Assembly: GCF_018687715.1 (NCBI RefSeq)
Contig: NC_056760.1
Location: 26,387,501 to 26,451,500, forward strand
Direction: 5' to 3'
Length of the DNA stretch: 64,000 bases
Source: Carya illinoinensis
Lineage: Eukaryota > Streptophyta > Magnoliopsida > Fagales > Juglandaceae
Both the position numbers and the translations under genes were made by a program. Below are positions 22,195 to 32,604 of this stretch, piece after piece. The stretch's first letter is position 1. The number at the start of each line of letters is the position of its first letter. The notes beneath the pieces were generated by a model. That model saw only the letters and a list, made by a program, of their open reading frames with translations. It had not been told where the DNA came from and did not search any database.

Positions 22195-22413
22195 TTAAAA
22201 GAACATTAAACAAGAATCAATAGAAAAAGAACCACAAAAAGATCTTAAGCTTCTTGTGCAATTATCCAAGTGTGCCACAAAATCTGCATTATTCTAAAAT
22301 CGATTCCCACATGCACATGGGATTTTGAACTTCCTATGAACATGTTTTGAATATAGTGACAGGTCTTTCTCTTTCTTGAATTTTTGCTCGCAATTCAAGC
22401 ATGGAACCATCAT
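22195..22413 (-). pseudogene. C2H2 zinc-finger ORF, left-arm copy (broken)
   Basis: Same length (219 bases) and near-identical to the right-arm copy. It begins MMVPCLNC. The first zinc finger lost its first histidine (H to Y), and a TAG interrupts the second finger after CACGNRF. It lies head to head with the right copy across the 30-base loop. The extra decay suggests this is the unconstrained copy, which is an inference. Confidence 0.6.
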
Positions 22414-22542
22414 TTGGAAAGTTATGGGATATTCAAAAAAAGAAAGAAAAGAGAGGTTCTCCTTCCTTCCCCTAGCTGGGTTCCTACCAAAGAACCTCTC
22501 CTTTTGTTTTGTCTTTTTTCAAATATCCCATAACTTTCCAAA

Positions 22543-22761
22543 ATGATGCTTCCATGCTTGAACTGCAAGCAAAAATTCGTGAAAGAGAAAGACCTATCAC
22601 TACATTCAAAACATGTTCATAGGAAGTTCAAAATCCCATGTGCATGTGGAAATAGATTTCAGAATAATGCAGATTTTGTGGCACACTTGGATAATTGCAC
22701 AAGAAGCTTAACATCTTTTTGTGGTTCTTTTTCAATTGATTCTGGTTTAATGTTCTTTTAA
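22543..22761 (+). CDS. Small C2H2-type zinc-finger protein, right-arm copy
   Basis: A 72-aa open frame with a C2H2 finger at the start (CLNC, 12 residues, then H..H.VH) and a second, C2HC-like finger (CACG...AHLDNC). The Cys/His spacing suits zinc and nucleic-acid binding; I do not recognise the family. Downstream, in another frame, a second stretch (about 22769-22876, containing GLWTKEQRIKHLLKQRR) is conserved between both arms. An ORF at 23028-23264 follows a pyrimidine tract and CAG, so the gene may have more exons. The short ORF could instead be a gene fragment. No promoter was identified in the 30-base loop. Confidence 0.5.
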   Translation: MMLPCLNCKQKFVKEKDLSLHSKHVHRKFKIPCACGNRFQNNADFVAHLDNCTRSLTSFCGSFSIDSGLMFF

Positions 22762-23275
22762 CTTCTTGTAGAAGAGGAAAAGAAAGGACTTTGGACAAAA
22801 GAACAGAGGATCAAACACTTGTTAAAACAGAGAAGGATGAATGAATTTGATCAAAGTCTCACCCACAAGATCTAGCTCGTTGGTAAAATTTGACATCTGG
22901 ATAAATAAAGTCTTCAGTCAACATAAACCAATTCTTGTCTCCGTGTCTACAATAGGGTGGAAGACACATGGTTTTTAACTAGTGCTTTTCCGTTGATTTT
23001 TCTTATTCTCCTTAAACAGGTCAAGAGATGAATACGTTTAGCCGACACAAACACAGCCTTAATAAAAGAGAAAGACAACAAAAGACGCTGGGTTTTCCCA
23101 ACAAAATTCAGCACAAAGTTAGCTTAGGATTTAAAAGCAAAGAATTCCAAAAGTATTCGGGAATGAATATACTATTATCGGCTTCACATTTATCTAACAT
23201 TGATTGTTCAATGGAGCAAGACAACAAAATAGAGACCAATCAAACGAGGCCAATTACAACATAAATTTTAAAGGT

Positions 23276-23430
23276 CTATAAATTTTGCTCTCTCAAAATA
23301 CACCACATCAAATATAAAGGAGCCAAAGTCCACACTTCTAAAATGTGATGACACCCCTCCTTTCCTCCCAAACTCGGACCACCCCTCTCATTCTTCTAGG
23401 TATACACCAAAAGATGTAAAGAGCCGATTG
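23276..23430 (-). mobile_element. LINE fragment, copy of the one at 8966-9123
   Basis: Starting AATTTTGCTCTCTCAAAATA, it matches the LINE fragment in RNH1 intron 6 with about ten differences. On the minus strand it resembles the end of the ORF2 zinc-binding region. Confidence 0.6.
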
Positions 23431-23451
23431 ATGGTTATGAGGAGCAAGAAC

Positions 23452-23519
23452 AAAATTGCTAGATCAGCACTAACAAGCAAGAACCTATATGGATAATACT
23501 AGAGAGATAAAATTGAGCC
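23452..23519 (+). repeat. Short dispersed duplication, copy 2
   Basis: Matches 18142-18208 with few differences. It lies directly between a LINE fragment and an orphan coding fragment. Confidence 0.6.
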
Positions 23520-23538
23520 TCCATGAGAGGAATTTTGC

Positions 23539-23646
23539 TTAATCACTATCACCAGTCCAGTCTTTCAGGTCCTCGTCAACATAATTTTGAGCCCATTTGA
23601 CCGCTGCCAGTGCAGCCTGTGGTCCTCCAGGCAATCCCGATTTCAA
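23539..23646 (-). pseudogene. Orphan C-terminal coding fragment
   Basis: On the minus strand a 35-codon frame reads SGLPGGPQAALAAVKWAQ, continues NYVDEDLKDWTGDSD and ends in TAA. The composition is protein-like (Ala-rich helix, acidic end) and looks like the last exon of a gene. The upstream part is missing: a MITE begins about 45 bases away. I do not recognise the parent gene. Confidence 0.35.
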
Positions 23647-23689
23647 TTACAGCGTCCGCCATTTCAATGAATGCTTAACACCGAGGGAT

Positions 23690-24450
23690 GTTCGAAAAAA
23701 TGTCTTATTTCATTCCATCTCATTTTTTTAAATATTATTTAAATATAAATACTTTTAAATTAATTATTATAATTTTTTTAAACTAATCATTACAATTTTA
23801 TCAAATTTTTAAATAAAAAATAATTTAACTTTTTCAAATTTTAAAACAAAAATAATATCTAAAAAATGATAGTATTACTTCTAAATATACCCACCAAATG
23901 TATCCACTCATGTATTTTTAATTTTTTTTAATTTTCTCTTAATAGTCAAGAAAGTGACTATTAGTGAATTTATATATATTTTTAATTTTTCTTAATGGTT
24001 AAGGATGTTTAAAAAATACTTAAAGAAAAACAAAAAAACTCATTTGCACTAGTGTGCATATTTGGGGTGTACATTTGGTGTGCACCCTAACATTGTCCAT
24101 TAAAAAAGTATATTATAACAATATTATAAATTTATAATATTTTTTATTCAACTTTTTTTCTCATTTTTCAAAATCCAATCTTACTACTATTCATAAATCA
24201 TCTTATTATTATACACAAAATTTTTATCTGATCTCATTCCCCAAACATCCCATAAGAGGATGTTTGGAAAATTTTTCATCTTATCCTATCTCAATTCCTT
24301 CCCAAATATTATTCAAACACAAACACTTTCAAATTAATCATTACAATTTTCTCAAACTTCAAATCTATCAAATTCTAAAATAAAAATTATATTAAAAAAT
24401 TATATTCTAACAATATTACAACTTTATAATATTTTTTATTCAACTTCTTT
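23690..24450 (-). mobile_element. Two MITE copies, ATGAGATGAG family, inverted orientation
   Basis: The first copy (about 23690-24252) starts GGGATGTTCG and ends CCCCAAACATCCC, with unrelated AT-rich sequence inside. The second (about 24254-24450) begins GAGGATGTTTGGAAAATTTT and lacks its far end. The two face each other end to end at AACATCCCATAAGAGGATGT. Confidence 0.55.
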
Positions 24451-24469
24451 TATTTTTCAAAACCAATAA

Positions 24470-24800
24470 ATACTTAATCATATGTATTTATAAATACATT
24501 TATACACACTTGATCATATGTATTAATATAAAAGGTGTACAGTCTAACTTATATAGACTATAATTAAATTCAATATTATATTAGTATGTTTCTCTACTCC
24601 AAACAAACTTTGTGAGGTTTTCATCATTAAATTACGCCGGGAAGCAAGACTGAATGGAACCAGAATCAATAAAATTGGTAGTTTCAGTTTCAGTGATGAA
24701 TCAGTTTGGTATCAGTTCTTTAATTCTCAAAATTGGTATATGCTAGTTCATTTATAAAGTATGTCAAAAACATGACCGAACCGAACTAGTTATACCCATA
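24470..24800 (+). mobile_element. hAT-like element, partial copy
   Basis: Matches the right half of the complete element at 42416-43313 (TTGATCATATGTATTAATAT; GTATCAGTTCTTTAATTCTC; GACCGAACCG near the end). The left end is lost. Confidence 0.5.
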
Positions 24801-24810
24801 ATTCTATCTG

Positions 24811-26150
24811 GAATGGTAGAAGCTGTAACTGGAACCGATGGAACAAGATTGGATAAGGGTGAAATTGCCGTCAGGTGTATGGCCTGAGTTGAGTGAAGCC
24901 GAGTTCACGATGGAGGTTCATTTCAAGTTGATAGATTTTTATATGAAGATTATTATGTGTTTGATTAGTGGTATTGAAAGGGTTTTGGAAGGGAAGCTTG
25001 AGCCAAGTGGATGCCAATAATTGAAGAGATTCTTACCCTTGAAATCACTTTGTCCTAAACGACCATATTGTGGAAGTCATTTTGAAATTATTAGTCCAGA
25101 GGGAAGAAATCTTGTGAGGCATGGGATGAGGTTTATGACCATGTAGCGTTAAATATGCTTCTCTTTTGAGGTTTAAAGGGAGTTATTGTTTTGGGACTCT
25201 ATTATATGGATGGTTTAACTTGATATTTTGGATGAAAGATGAATTATTACGTACGAATGAAATGAGAAGTTGTTTTGGGATTCAACATTCTAGTATATTG
25301 TATGTTGATAAAGAAAAAAAATTATCTACTACATTTAATGCATATTGTTAGAAGTATATTAAGTACATTGCATCTTATTTATCATGAATAAAGATATGTA
25401 ATAGTGTATTCCATTTCTCGAGGGTTTAATTTTCATCAAATCCCAAGTGGCGTTTGGGAGCGTCACATACCCCCTATGCTATACTCGACTTTGAATTAGC
25501 TCTCTATGTCTTTTTACAAACAACACCTCGTAGTTTCAGTCTATCAACTTTTTCGTCCATCAACATTAATGAAAAACATGTGGCCCCAATCATAAATTGT
25601 CAAAATCGATTGACCTTCATGGTTGATAGAAACTACCAATGGGGCCCACCTTTGTGGTGGTCGAAAACCGGCCAACGCGAAGGTTGGTGTGTTATGGCTA
25701 CTGCTGGTGGTTGGGGTCGCAGCCGCTGGTGGAGGATGTCCCTCATTTTTTTTTTCTTTAATTTTTTATATTTTTAATAATAAAAATTCATTTCCTAAAA
25801 AGAAGTTGACAATCTTGTAAGAAGATTACGGAGGAGAGGTGACAGTTTGTGATTGGGTCATGCATTTCTTTTTAGTATTGATAGATGGAAAAGTTGGCGA
25901 AGAGACTTATTTCTAAATAATTAAAAACATAAAGTGAAAAAAGGATGAAGCTAGTTCAAAGTTTTTTATGTTTTTATTTTTGTGATTTTATTTTAAATAA
26001 TTTTTTAACATCTTTAATCATTAAAAAAAGAAAAAAAAATACATAACTTCATTAGTAATTATTTCTTTAATCATTAAATTAAAAAAATTAAAATACATAA
26101 ATAATAATAATTAAGGGAGCACTCATTGGACCACATTTTCGGTGATTATT
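24811..26150. other. Spacer with unrecognised open frames
   Basis: A 60-codon frame starts at 24838 (RVKLPSGVWPELSEAEFTME), looks protein-like and is bounded by the hAT remnant, so it may be a gene fragment. Frames at 25454-25777 and 25623-25820 show no motif. The rest is AT-rich. Confidence 0.3.
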
Positions 26151-26162
26151 ATTATCGTTTAC

Positions 26163-26296
26163 GGGCCCATCCATTAGCCCAAGTTTGATTGAGACAAAGA
26201 TCCAATGAACCCACAGCCCAACACACAAACCAAGCGAAATTACCCACCGTACTATAAATTGCCACTCAAAACCTAGTTGGCACCCGTAAACCCTAG
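26163..26296 (+). promoter_or_regulatory. RPL4 promoter elements (site II-like GGGCCCA and telo box)
   Basis: GGGCCCA lies at 26163-26169, further GCCCA words at 26177-26181 and 26216-26220. A telo box (AAACCCTAG) is at 26288-26296, 48 bases before the ATG. This combination is typical of plant ribosomal protein genes and couples them to cell growth. TATAAAT-like ACTATAAATTGCC near 26252 may be the TATA box. Confidence 0.7.
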
Positions 26297-26343
26297 TGTG
26301 CCTCACCCCAATATTCGGTTCCATTTCCACACACTGAGCACCA

Positions 26344-28658
26344 ATGGCTGCAGCCGCCGCACGCCCTCTCGTCACCGTTCAATCACATGATGGCGCCGAA
26401 TCAACCGACACCGTTCACCTGCCGGACGTTATGAGGGCCTCTATCCGACCTGACATCGTTAACTTCGTCCACGCCAACATATCCAAGAACAAACGGCAGC
26501 CGTACGCCGTATCAAAGCGCGCCGGCCACCAGACCTCCGCAGAGTCCTGGGGAACCGGACGCGCAGTTTCCCGTATCCCCCGTGTTCCCGGCGGTGGAAC
26601 CCACCGCGCCGGCCAGGGTGCTTTTGGTAACATGTGCCGTGGCGGCCGCATGTTCGCCCCCACAAAGATCTGGCGCCGCTGGCATCGCAAGGTTAATGTC
26701 AACCTCAAGCGCTACGCCGTTGTTTCGGCCATAGCCGCATCCGCCGTCCCCTCCCTCGTTCTTGCCCGTGGACACCGGATCGAGTCGGTTCCCGAGTTGC
26801 CCCTGGTCATCAGCGACTCAGCCGAGAGCGTGGAGAAGACCTCTGCGGCTCTCAAGGTTCTGAAAGATATTGGTGCTCACCCCGATGCCGAAAAGGCTAA
26901 GGACAGCCACTCGATCCGTCCAGGCAAAGGTAAGATGCGTAACCGCCGTTACATCAATCGCAAGGGCCCTCTGATTGTTTACGGAACTGAGGGGGCGAAG
27001 CTCGTGAAAGCGTTCAGGAACATTCCCGGGGTCGATATCGTGAACGTGGAGAGGCTGAACCTGCTGAAGCTGGCTCCCGGTGGTCACCTTGGGAGGTTTG
27101 TGATCTGGACCAAGTCGGCATTCGAGAAGCTGGACTCGATCTACGGGTCATTCGAAAAGCCTTCGGAGAAGAAGAAGGGGTACGTGCTGCCGAGGTCGAA
27201 GATGGTGAACGCTGACTTGTCTAGGATTATCAACTCGGACGAGGTGCAGTCCGTGGTGAGGCCGATCAAGAGGGAGTTTAAGAGGGCGCCAATGAAGAAG
27301 AACCCACTGAAGAATCTCAACACCTTGCTGAAGCTGAACCCTTACGCCAAGACCGCCAGGAGGATGGCTCTTTTGGCCGAGGCAGAACGCGTGAAGGCCA
27401 AGAAGGAGAAGCTTGATAAGAAGAGAAAGCAAGTCACTAAGGTTTGCCACTTCCATGTTGATTTCCTTCACTTTCTTTTTTTAGCTTCATATACCATAAT
27501 GCTCTGTAAATGAGGTGGGGTTTTGCATTGCTTGCTTCTAACTATTGCATTACGTTTCGACCAAACAATGAAATAGACATGAGCAACCTAGGGCCGTTCT
27601 TAAAACAGGCATATAGAAATCTTTATTTGTGACGGTAAGTGATAATAGTTTTATTTGGTATAACTTTTGTCTGTCCATGTAATATAATGCTCTAGTATTT
27701 GCTGGGTACTTCTGGTTCATATACAACAACTCTAGGGAAAGAGTTGGCCGCGTCTTACCATGACTCTAAAAGGACTAGTTAATTTGAAGCTTTCCTAGGA
27801 TCATAAAATTTCCCAGATTTTCATCCTAAAAAAAAAAAAAAAAATCCTAGAATTACCTATGGTTTCACCAAGTAAGTAGTCCAAGTGGGATTGAACTGTC
27901 CAGACTACGCATATAACTGGCACACTCAATGTGACTTAATTCTTTTTCCCAATGTGGGATTGGGATGTTACAATTACCTAACCAAGCGCTGTTGTTGAAA
28001 AACTCAACTAGGTTTCCTCAATCATTTTGGGTTTTTTTTTTTTTTTTTTCTTCGTGGGTCCTCTCAGTTGTTTTAGGTCATCTGTGTGCATGAGCTCAAT
28101 GTCACAAGTTCAATTTTTCCTTGGATCAAACTGCGATTTAAGTGGAAGGCCATGGTGGTGGGCTGCTGTGCTGATCTCCCGGGAGTTTAGATTGGATGAG
28201 TCCTAAGGGCTCTTGGCTCCCCATCCGAACAAATTTAGAGAGAGAGAGAGAGGGAGGGAGAGAGAGAGAGAGAGAAGAAGAAGAAGAAGAAGTTTTAGTT
28301 CATCTGTGGTTCTTTTTACAAGGATCATCACTTTTTTATTTTTCTGAGACTCAATTCTGTAGTTTATTTACCATACTTCTTTCTACTGGGCGTCGCTGAT
28401 AATGTCAATCACACATTTTTTGTAGTAGCAGCTTTCTTGTTGGTGACTGATGATTATTGAATATAAAATTGTAATGCCATTGGTGATTTCAATAAGTTAT
28501 TAATGGACATTTTTGTGTCACCTTGTTTCTTTTGGGTTTTTCAGGAAGAGGCTTCTGCAATTCAGGCTGCGGGGAAAGCATGGTACAAGACAATGATATC
28601 AGATAGTGATTACACCGAGTTTGAGAACTTCACTAAGTGGCTAGGAGTCTCTCAGTAA
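26344..28658 (+). CDS. RPL4: Cytosolic 60S ribosomal protein L4 (uL4)
   Basis: A structural protein of the large ribosomal subunit whose extended loop lines the peptide exit tunnel. Exons: 26344-27441 (366 codons, ending in a GT at 27442) and 28545-28658 (after TTTTTCAG); 403 aa in total, close to the about 406 aa of Arabidopsis RPL4. The start follows CACTGAGCACCA and gives [12 protein letters not shown]. Residues 50-118 form the tunnel loop ([16 protein letters not shown], then [20 protein letters not shown], then [11 protein letters not shown]). The uL4 fold continues to about 270 and a Lys/Arg-rich eukaryotic tail follows. The last exon ends WLGVSQ. It is GC-rich compared with its surroundings, as usual for highly expressed genes. 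The single intron (1.1 kb) holds a possible SINE and a GA microsatellite. No damage seen. Confidence 0.97.
28095..28228 (+). mobile_element. Probable tRNA-type SINE in the RPL4 intron
   Basis: GTGCATGAGCTCAATGTCAC followed by a B-box-like AAGTTCAATTTTT, then a body (GGCCATGGTGGTGGGCTGC; GAGTTTAGATTGGATGAGTC) of the kind seen in plant SINEs. The A box is weak and the 3' end runs into a GA repeat. Confidence 0.4.
28233..28290 (+). repeat. GA/GAA microsatellite
   Basis: Runs of AG, then a GGGAGG interruption, more AG and finally AGA triplets. Confidence 0.85.
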
Positions 28659-29543
28659 TTTACCCTTTTTCTTTGTTTGAAAATCCTGTAGGCCTCTTCA
28701 TTTGTTTTACTTGGTGGTACTTTTACGGTTTTGAGACATGGATGATATTAGGTGGGAGGAAATGAGATATATGACTTGGAAATTTTTTTCCTTTCCTCTC
28801 ACTTTTTCTTTTTAAAATATCGATTTCTGCCTTGGAGTTTGTATTTTGGAACCGAAATTAATTATTATAGGTATTGTAGTTTGTCAATTTTCTTTCTTAA
28901 TGGTGTGATGTTTATGCACTTTGGCTTATGATGTACTTAATTTGATTTGGATTTCTCTTAGCTAGTATAGTTTCTCGGGTGATCAGTTTTTATTCTAATT
29001 GATTACTTATCAATCAAGCCGCCAAAATATTGTAGAGTGTAATTTTTTGTTTTTAGAATAATGCTATATAGAGTTGTAGACTGAGTAATTGTCATGCAGT
29101 CGTTATGAGAAAATGTGGGGCTTCTTATTAAAAAATTAATTTCTTTTTATTTAGGTTATGTATTTATTCACTATTTTTAAAGTGATTGTATGGGTTTGCA
29201 CACTCACGACTGCAAATACATTTTTCTTTTTTTGTTTTAAGGATTCAACCTTCAAGATTATGTCATGTCATTTATTGATTTTCTTTTCATCTTTAGTTTA
29301 TGTTATTTATTTTGACTTAATTTTATGTTCATCTTCGAGGTGGTAGAACTGAGTGGTGTTATTTGTCTTTTGTTGTCATTGAATAATGTAGTGTGTCAAG
29401 TCTCTCATATATGCTATTGGAATGGTAGATACAAGTTTTGAATAGAAAAGGTACGTTTATAAAATTAATTCAATCAATTAAATTTGAATTTGAATTGGTC
29501 ACACAATGAATCGAATTTAGTGTTTTTTAGTCATTCACATAAT
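28659..29543. other. RPL4 3' UTR and spacer
   Basis: The first 200-250 bases after the stop should be RPL4 3' UTR. A MITE occupies 29055-29228. No gene seen. Confidence 0.5.
29055..29228. mobile_element. MITE with AATGCTACATACAGTCG-type ends, copy 2
   Basis: Left end AGAATAATGCTATATAGAGT, right end CACGACTGCAAATACATTTT. Same layout as 18779-18957 and 53390-53558. Confidence 0.55.
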
Positions 29544-30646
29544 GAAATCATAAGCTCCCAAGTAGTGGGAGGAGCCCAACCTGGTGCTCTGACTGTGTCT
29601 ATTGAAGAATGAGCTTGTGACTCATAGGCAGTGGCTTAGTTAAGGGAACCTACTGGAGCCCTAATGAATGTGAGTTTTCTTAGGGCAATTGTCACTCCTT
29701 ATGGAACTGAACCTAGGTGATCTATTCATGACCAGGATGAAGCTTGGGTGAAACTAAATAGAGGTCTGAACTAATTGATGTTGAAGAATTAGCGGATGAG
29801 TTGTGGTTAGGGGTGATATGCCACTCAAACCCAGAGCTTGCTGGTTCTCTCCAAAATGCGTTGAGGCATAGTAGTTGACTGGACATTTAGGGGTAAAGCA
29901 TTGTTTCGGTACGGGCTGCGAGAGCGATATCAAATCAACGCAAACTCTGAATATTAAATATGATTTCAAAATAACAGGGGTCAAGGTCGGGCAGTGAGAC
30001 AATGGGGGATAAGCTATATCGTCGAGAGGGAAACAGCCAAATCACCAGCTAAGGCCTCTAAATGACCGCCTAGTGATAAAGGAGGTAGAGGTGCAGAGAT
30101 AGCTAGGAGGTTTGCCTAGAAGTAACCATCCTTGAAAGAGTGAGTAATATCTCACTAATCAAGCACTCTTGTGCTGAAGATGAATGGGGCTAAGTGACCT
30201 ACCGAAGTTGTGAGATGTAAAAAGGCCTCGGTAGGGGGCGTTTCGCCTTAGGGGGAAGCACATGCGCGAGTAGCAGTGGATGAAATGGAAGCGAGAATGT
30301 CGACTTGAGTAACGCAAACATTGGTGAGAATCCAATGCCCTGAAAACCTAGAAAACCTAAGGGTTTCTTTGCAAGGTTCGTCCACGGAGGGTGAATCAGA
30401 GCCTAGGATAAGGCTGAAAGGCATAGTCGATGAACAAAAGGTGAATAATCCTGTACTGCCTCTTGTTGGTCCTAAGGGACAGAGGAGGTTAGGTTAGCCA
30501 AAAGATGGTTATCAGTTCAAGGATGCAAGGTGCCCTTGCTTTTTCAGGATAAGAAGGGGAAGAGAAAATATCTCGAGCCAATGTTCGAGAACCAGGCGCT
30601 TCGGCACTGAAGTAACCCATGCCATACTCCTAGGAAAAGCTCGAAC
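29544..30646 (+). pseudogene. rrn23: Plastid 23S rRNA fragment in nuclear DNA (NUPT)
   Basis: About 1.1 kb collinear with the middle of plastid 23S rRNA, for example CATAAGCTCCCAAGTAGTGG, ATCCATGACC-like and ATAACAGGGGTCAAGGTCGG stretches, GTAACGCAAACATTGGTGAG and GAAGTAACCCATGCCATACT. Both rRNA ends are missing. It carries many differences from the plastid form I recall, mostly C to T and G to A. That pattern is expected of old, methylated nuclear copies. It is not a functional rRNA. It is joined directly to a petA piece at a 6-base overlap (TCGAAC, 30641-30646). Confidence 0.93.
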
Positions 30647-30898
30647 AACTACTTCAAATACAGTATCAGGAAGTACCACTCCTGGAATCTCGATATCTAA
30701 GGTTTTATTAGCTAAATGGCAATTGACACATACAATACGGCCAATCGCTTCTAGTGGATTTTTATAACCTTGTTGTGCAAAAATGGGATATGCGTTTGAA
30801 CTAGGTGTCCTAGTGATTAAATAAATCATGAGCGATATGGAAATGGATCAAGTAATCTCTTACTTTATCCAAGTAAAAAGAGTATTTATAGTTTGCAT
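30641..30898 (-). pseudogene. petA: petA (cytochrome f) 5' fragment of plastid origin
   Basis: Minus-strand reading gives the cytochrome f start: a leader with in-frame stops, then [20 protein letters not shown] and the haem-binding CVNCH, ending at DTVFE. The native ATG is at 30896-30898. The rest of petA is missing because the fragment is fused to 23S rRNA. Nonsense codons in the leader and the truncation rule out function. A frame of 105 codons that runs on into the rRNA antisense strand is an artefact. Confidence 0.9.
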
Positions 30899-31111
30899 GG
30901 TCCAATCATTGGTATCGAAAATTTGCACAATAAAATTAGGTAGGTCCCTAGTCTAGTATAATTCCTTATCTATGATTTTGCTATTTACTAAAAAAATATT
31001 AATGGAATATAGGAAGAATTCTTTGTAGGAGTAGAAAGAATAAGTACAATTTTGAATGTTTTGCTCATTTACAAAGTAACAACCATTATAATTTGATCAG
31101 TGAATCATTTT

Positions 31112-31260
31112 TTAGTCATCAATGAATGATAAATCACTACAAGTGAGGGAGATACATGATTTAAATAGCGGAAAATCAAATATTTTAAAATTATATCTAG
31201 AATGACCGAAAAAGTGGAAACAAGACCAGATATAATTTGATTGGATCAAGAATAAAAATT
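31112..31260 (-). pseudogene. cemA: cemA 3' end fragment of plastid origin
   Basis: On the minus strand, [12 protein letters not shown], then [16 protein letters not shown] and VVIYHS match the C-terminus of the plastid envelope protein CemA. A one-base loss disturbs the last codons. In plastids cemA lies just upstream of petA. Here the two are separated by about 210 bases, so 30641-31260 came over as one block. Confidence 0.75.
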
Positions 31261-31528
31261 GGAATTCGGTATGTATAAAAGATATTCCTATGTTATAATA
31301 TTTAATTCTCAATAATAAATCAATTTTATAGTTCATATATTGTTATTCATGATATTGCTCTGATTTGATATCATTGAGATGTAATTCATCCCATTGAATA
31401 TTGAATTTATAGCCGAAAAATTTATCGGCTTGATGGGATTCAATCCCAAGTAAAATGCTAAATTGATTTTAATGTGGTCGCATAAAATTATTTTTTTTTA
31501 TTGTTGACTATAGTTTTATTTTGATTAT
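31261..31528. other. Right border of the plastid insertion, unassigned
   Basis: AT-rich sequence that no longer clearly follows cemA. It may be diverged plastid DNA or nuclear spacer. Confidence 0.35.
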
Positions 31529-32560
31529 ACATATATATATATATATATATATATATCAAAGAAACAACTTGTATTGATTAAATCTCAATAACAGAGAATG
31601 GATACAAGGGGAATGTCTTCCATATCAACTAACATCTCAGAAATGCTCGGGGCATTTTTTCCTACAATATGTGTAACAATGTTTGCTGTATCATTGACCT
31701 CTCTTTGAAACCTCTAAGTAAATGTTGCAGATCAAAGATGAGCATCCCCATGCTAGTCCTGCTCACTTCTGGATTGTTTATAGTCTTGAAAATTGAAAGT
31801 ACATCCCCTTTATAACCTTGAAAGTGGCTTGGAGTGCAGCAAATGTTTCAGCTAGCAAAGGATTAGAAAATAGATTCCTTTTCATTCTCAGAGAAGCAAT
31901 CACATAATCCTCCCAGTCAAGGACAATAACCCCTACCCCAACTTTACAATGTACTTTATCTATTGCAGAATCTCAATTAATCTTAAAAGTATCACTCAGA
32001 AGAGCTGTCTAGCCATTAGTTATGGAGGATGAATTATGCTCTTCATTATTTAAGGCAGGTCTCAATACTTTTTACTCTTGCAGCAACTGGTGAGAGTGTG
32101 ACACTAGGTATTAGGGGAAGTGAAGGTGTCTTGAAAAATAAAGCCTCCTTGAGCATTGTCCCTAGACATCTCTAGCTGCACCACACTCCCATAGGGCATG
32201 CTCTATTGACTCTGGCTTCTGGTTGCATATAGGGCAATTTGAGCAATCAATAATTCTTCGTTTATGCAAATTCAGTTTGGTAAGTATTGCATTATGGCAT
32301 ACGCTCCACAAAAATGTTTTCCCTTCATTTGGAATGGCCAACTTCCATATTCTTGTCCAACTTTCACATTTTTACCTGTTGGTAGATGATTGGCCTTGAG
32401 TTCTGTTCTGCATTTCTTCTTGTAAATGGTATGCGCTCTTGACTGAAAATTTCCAATTTACTGTGCACATTCGTATTAACTAGTCTAGTTTATCACAGTA
32501 ACTTATGGGAATTTGATATATAACTTCCATTTCAGCACTTGAAAACACCTTGTAACACCA
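31529..32560 (-). mobile_element. LINE 3' fragment (zinc-binding region, RNase H-like tail)
   Basis: On the minus strand the stretch encodes zinc-binding words of LINE ORF2 (GKHFCGAYAIMQY, near 32310; IAQIALYATRSQ near 32220) with many stops. It ends at an AT dinucleotide repeat (31529-31556) that takes the place of the poly-A tail. It is 5' truncated. Confidence 0.6.
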
Positions 32561-32604
32561 CATTCCCTAAAGTTGTCAGGACTATCACTTGCTTGCTTAC
32601 ATAA

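Larger units (their letters stand above)
21739..23199. repeat. Large inverted repeat, two arms of about 715 bp and a 30-base loop
   Basis: The left arm (about 21739-22457) is the reverse complement of the right arm (about 22489-23199), with an estimated 85-90% identity by eye. The loop is CCTTCCTTCC...TTCCTACCAA. Outside the arms the similarity stops sharply on both sides. Each arm carries one copy of the same small C2H2 zinc-finger ORF reading away from the centre. A transcript across it would fold into a very long hairpin. No TIR-type termini or target-site duplication were recognised. Confidence 0.85.

Noticed and set aside
26415..26775. Minus-strand frames opposite RPL4 exon 1
   Set aside because: GC-rich shadow of a highly conserved coding exon.
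29544..30646. Functional rRNA gene
   Set aside because: Both ends of 23S missing, many changes, fused to petA; a nuclear plastid pseudogene.
30512..30829. 105-codon minus-strand frame with cytochrome f start
   Set aside because: It runs from petA into antisense 23S rRNA; the true petA start upstream has stops. Plastid-derived pseudogene.
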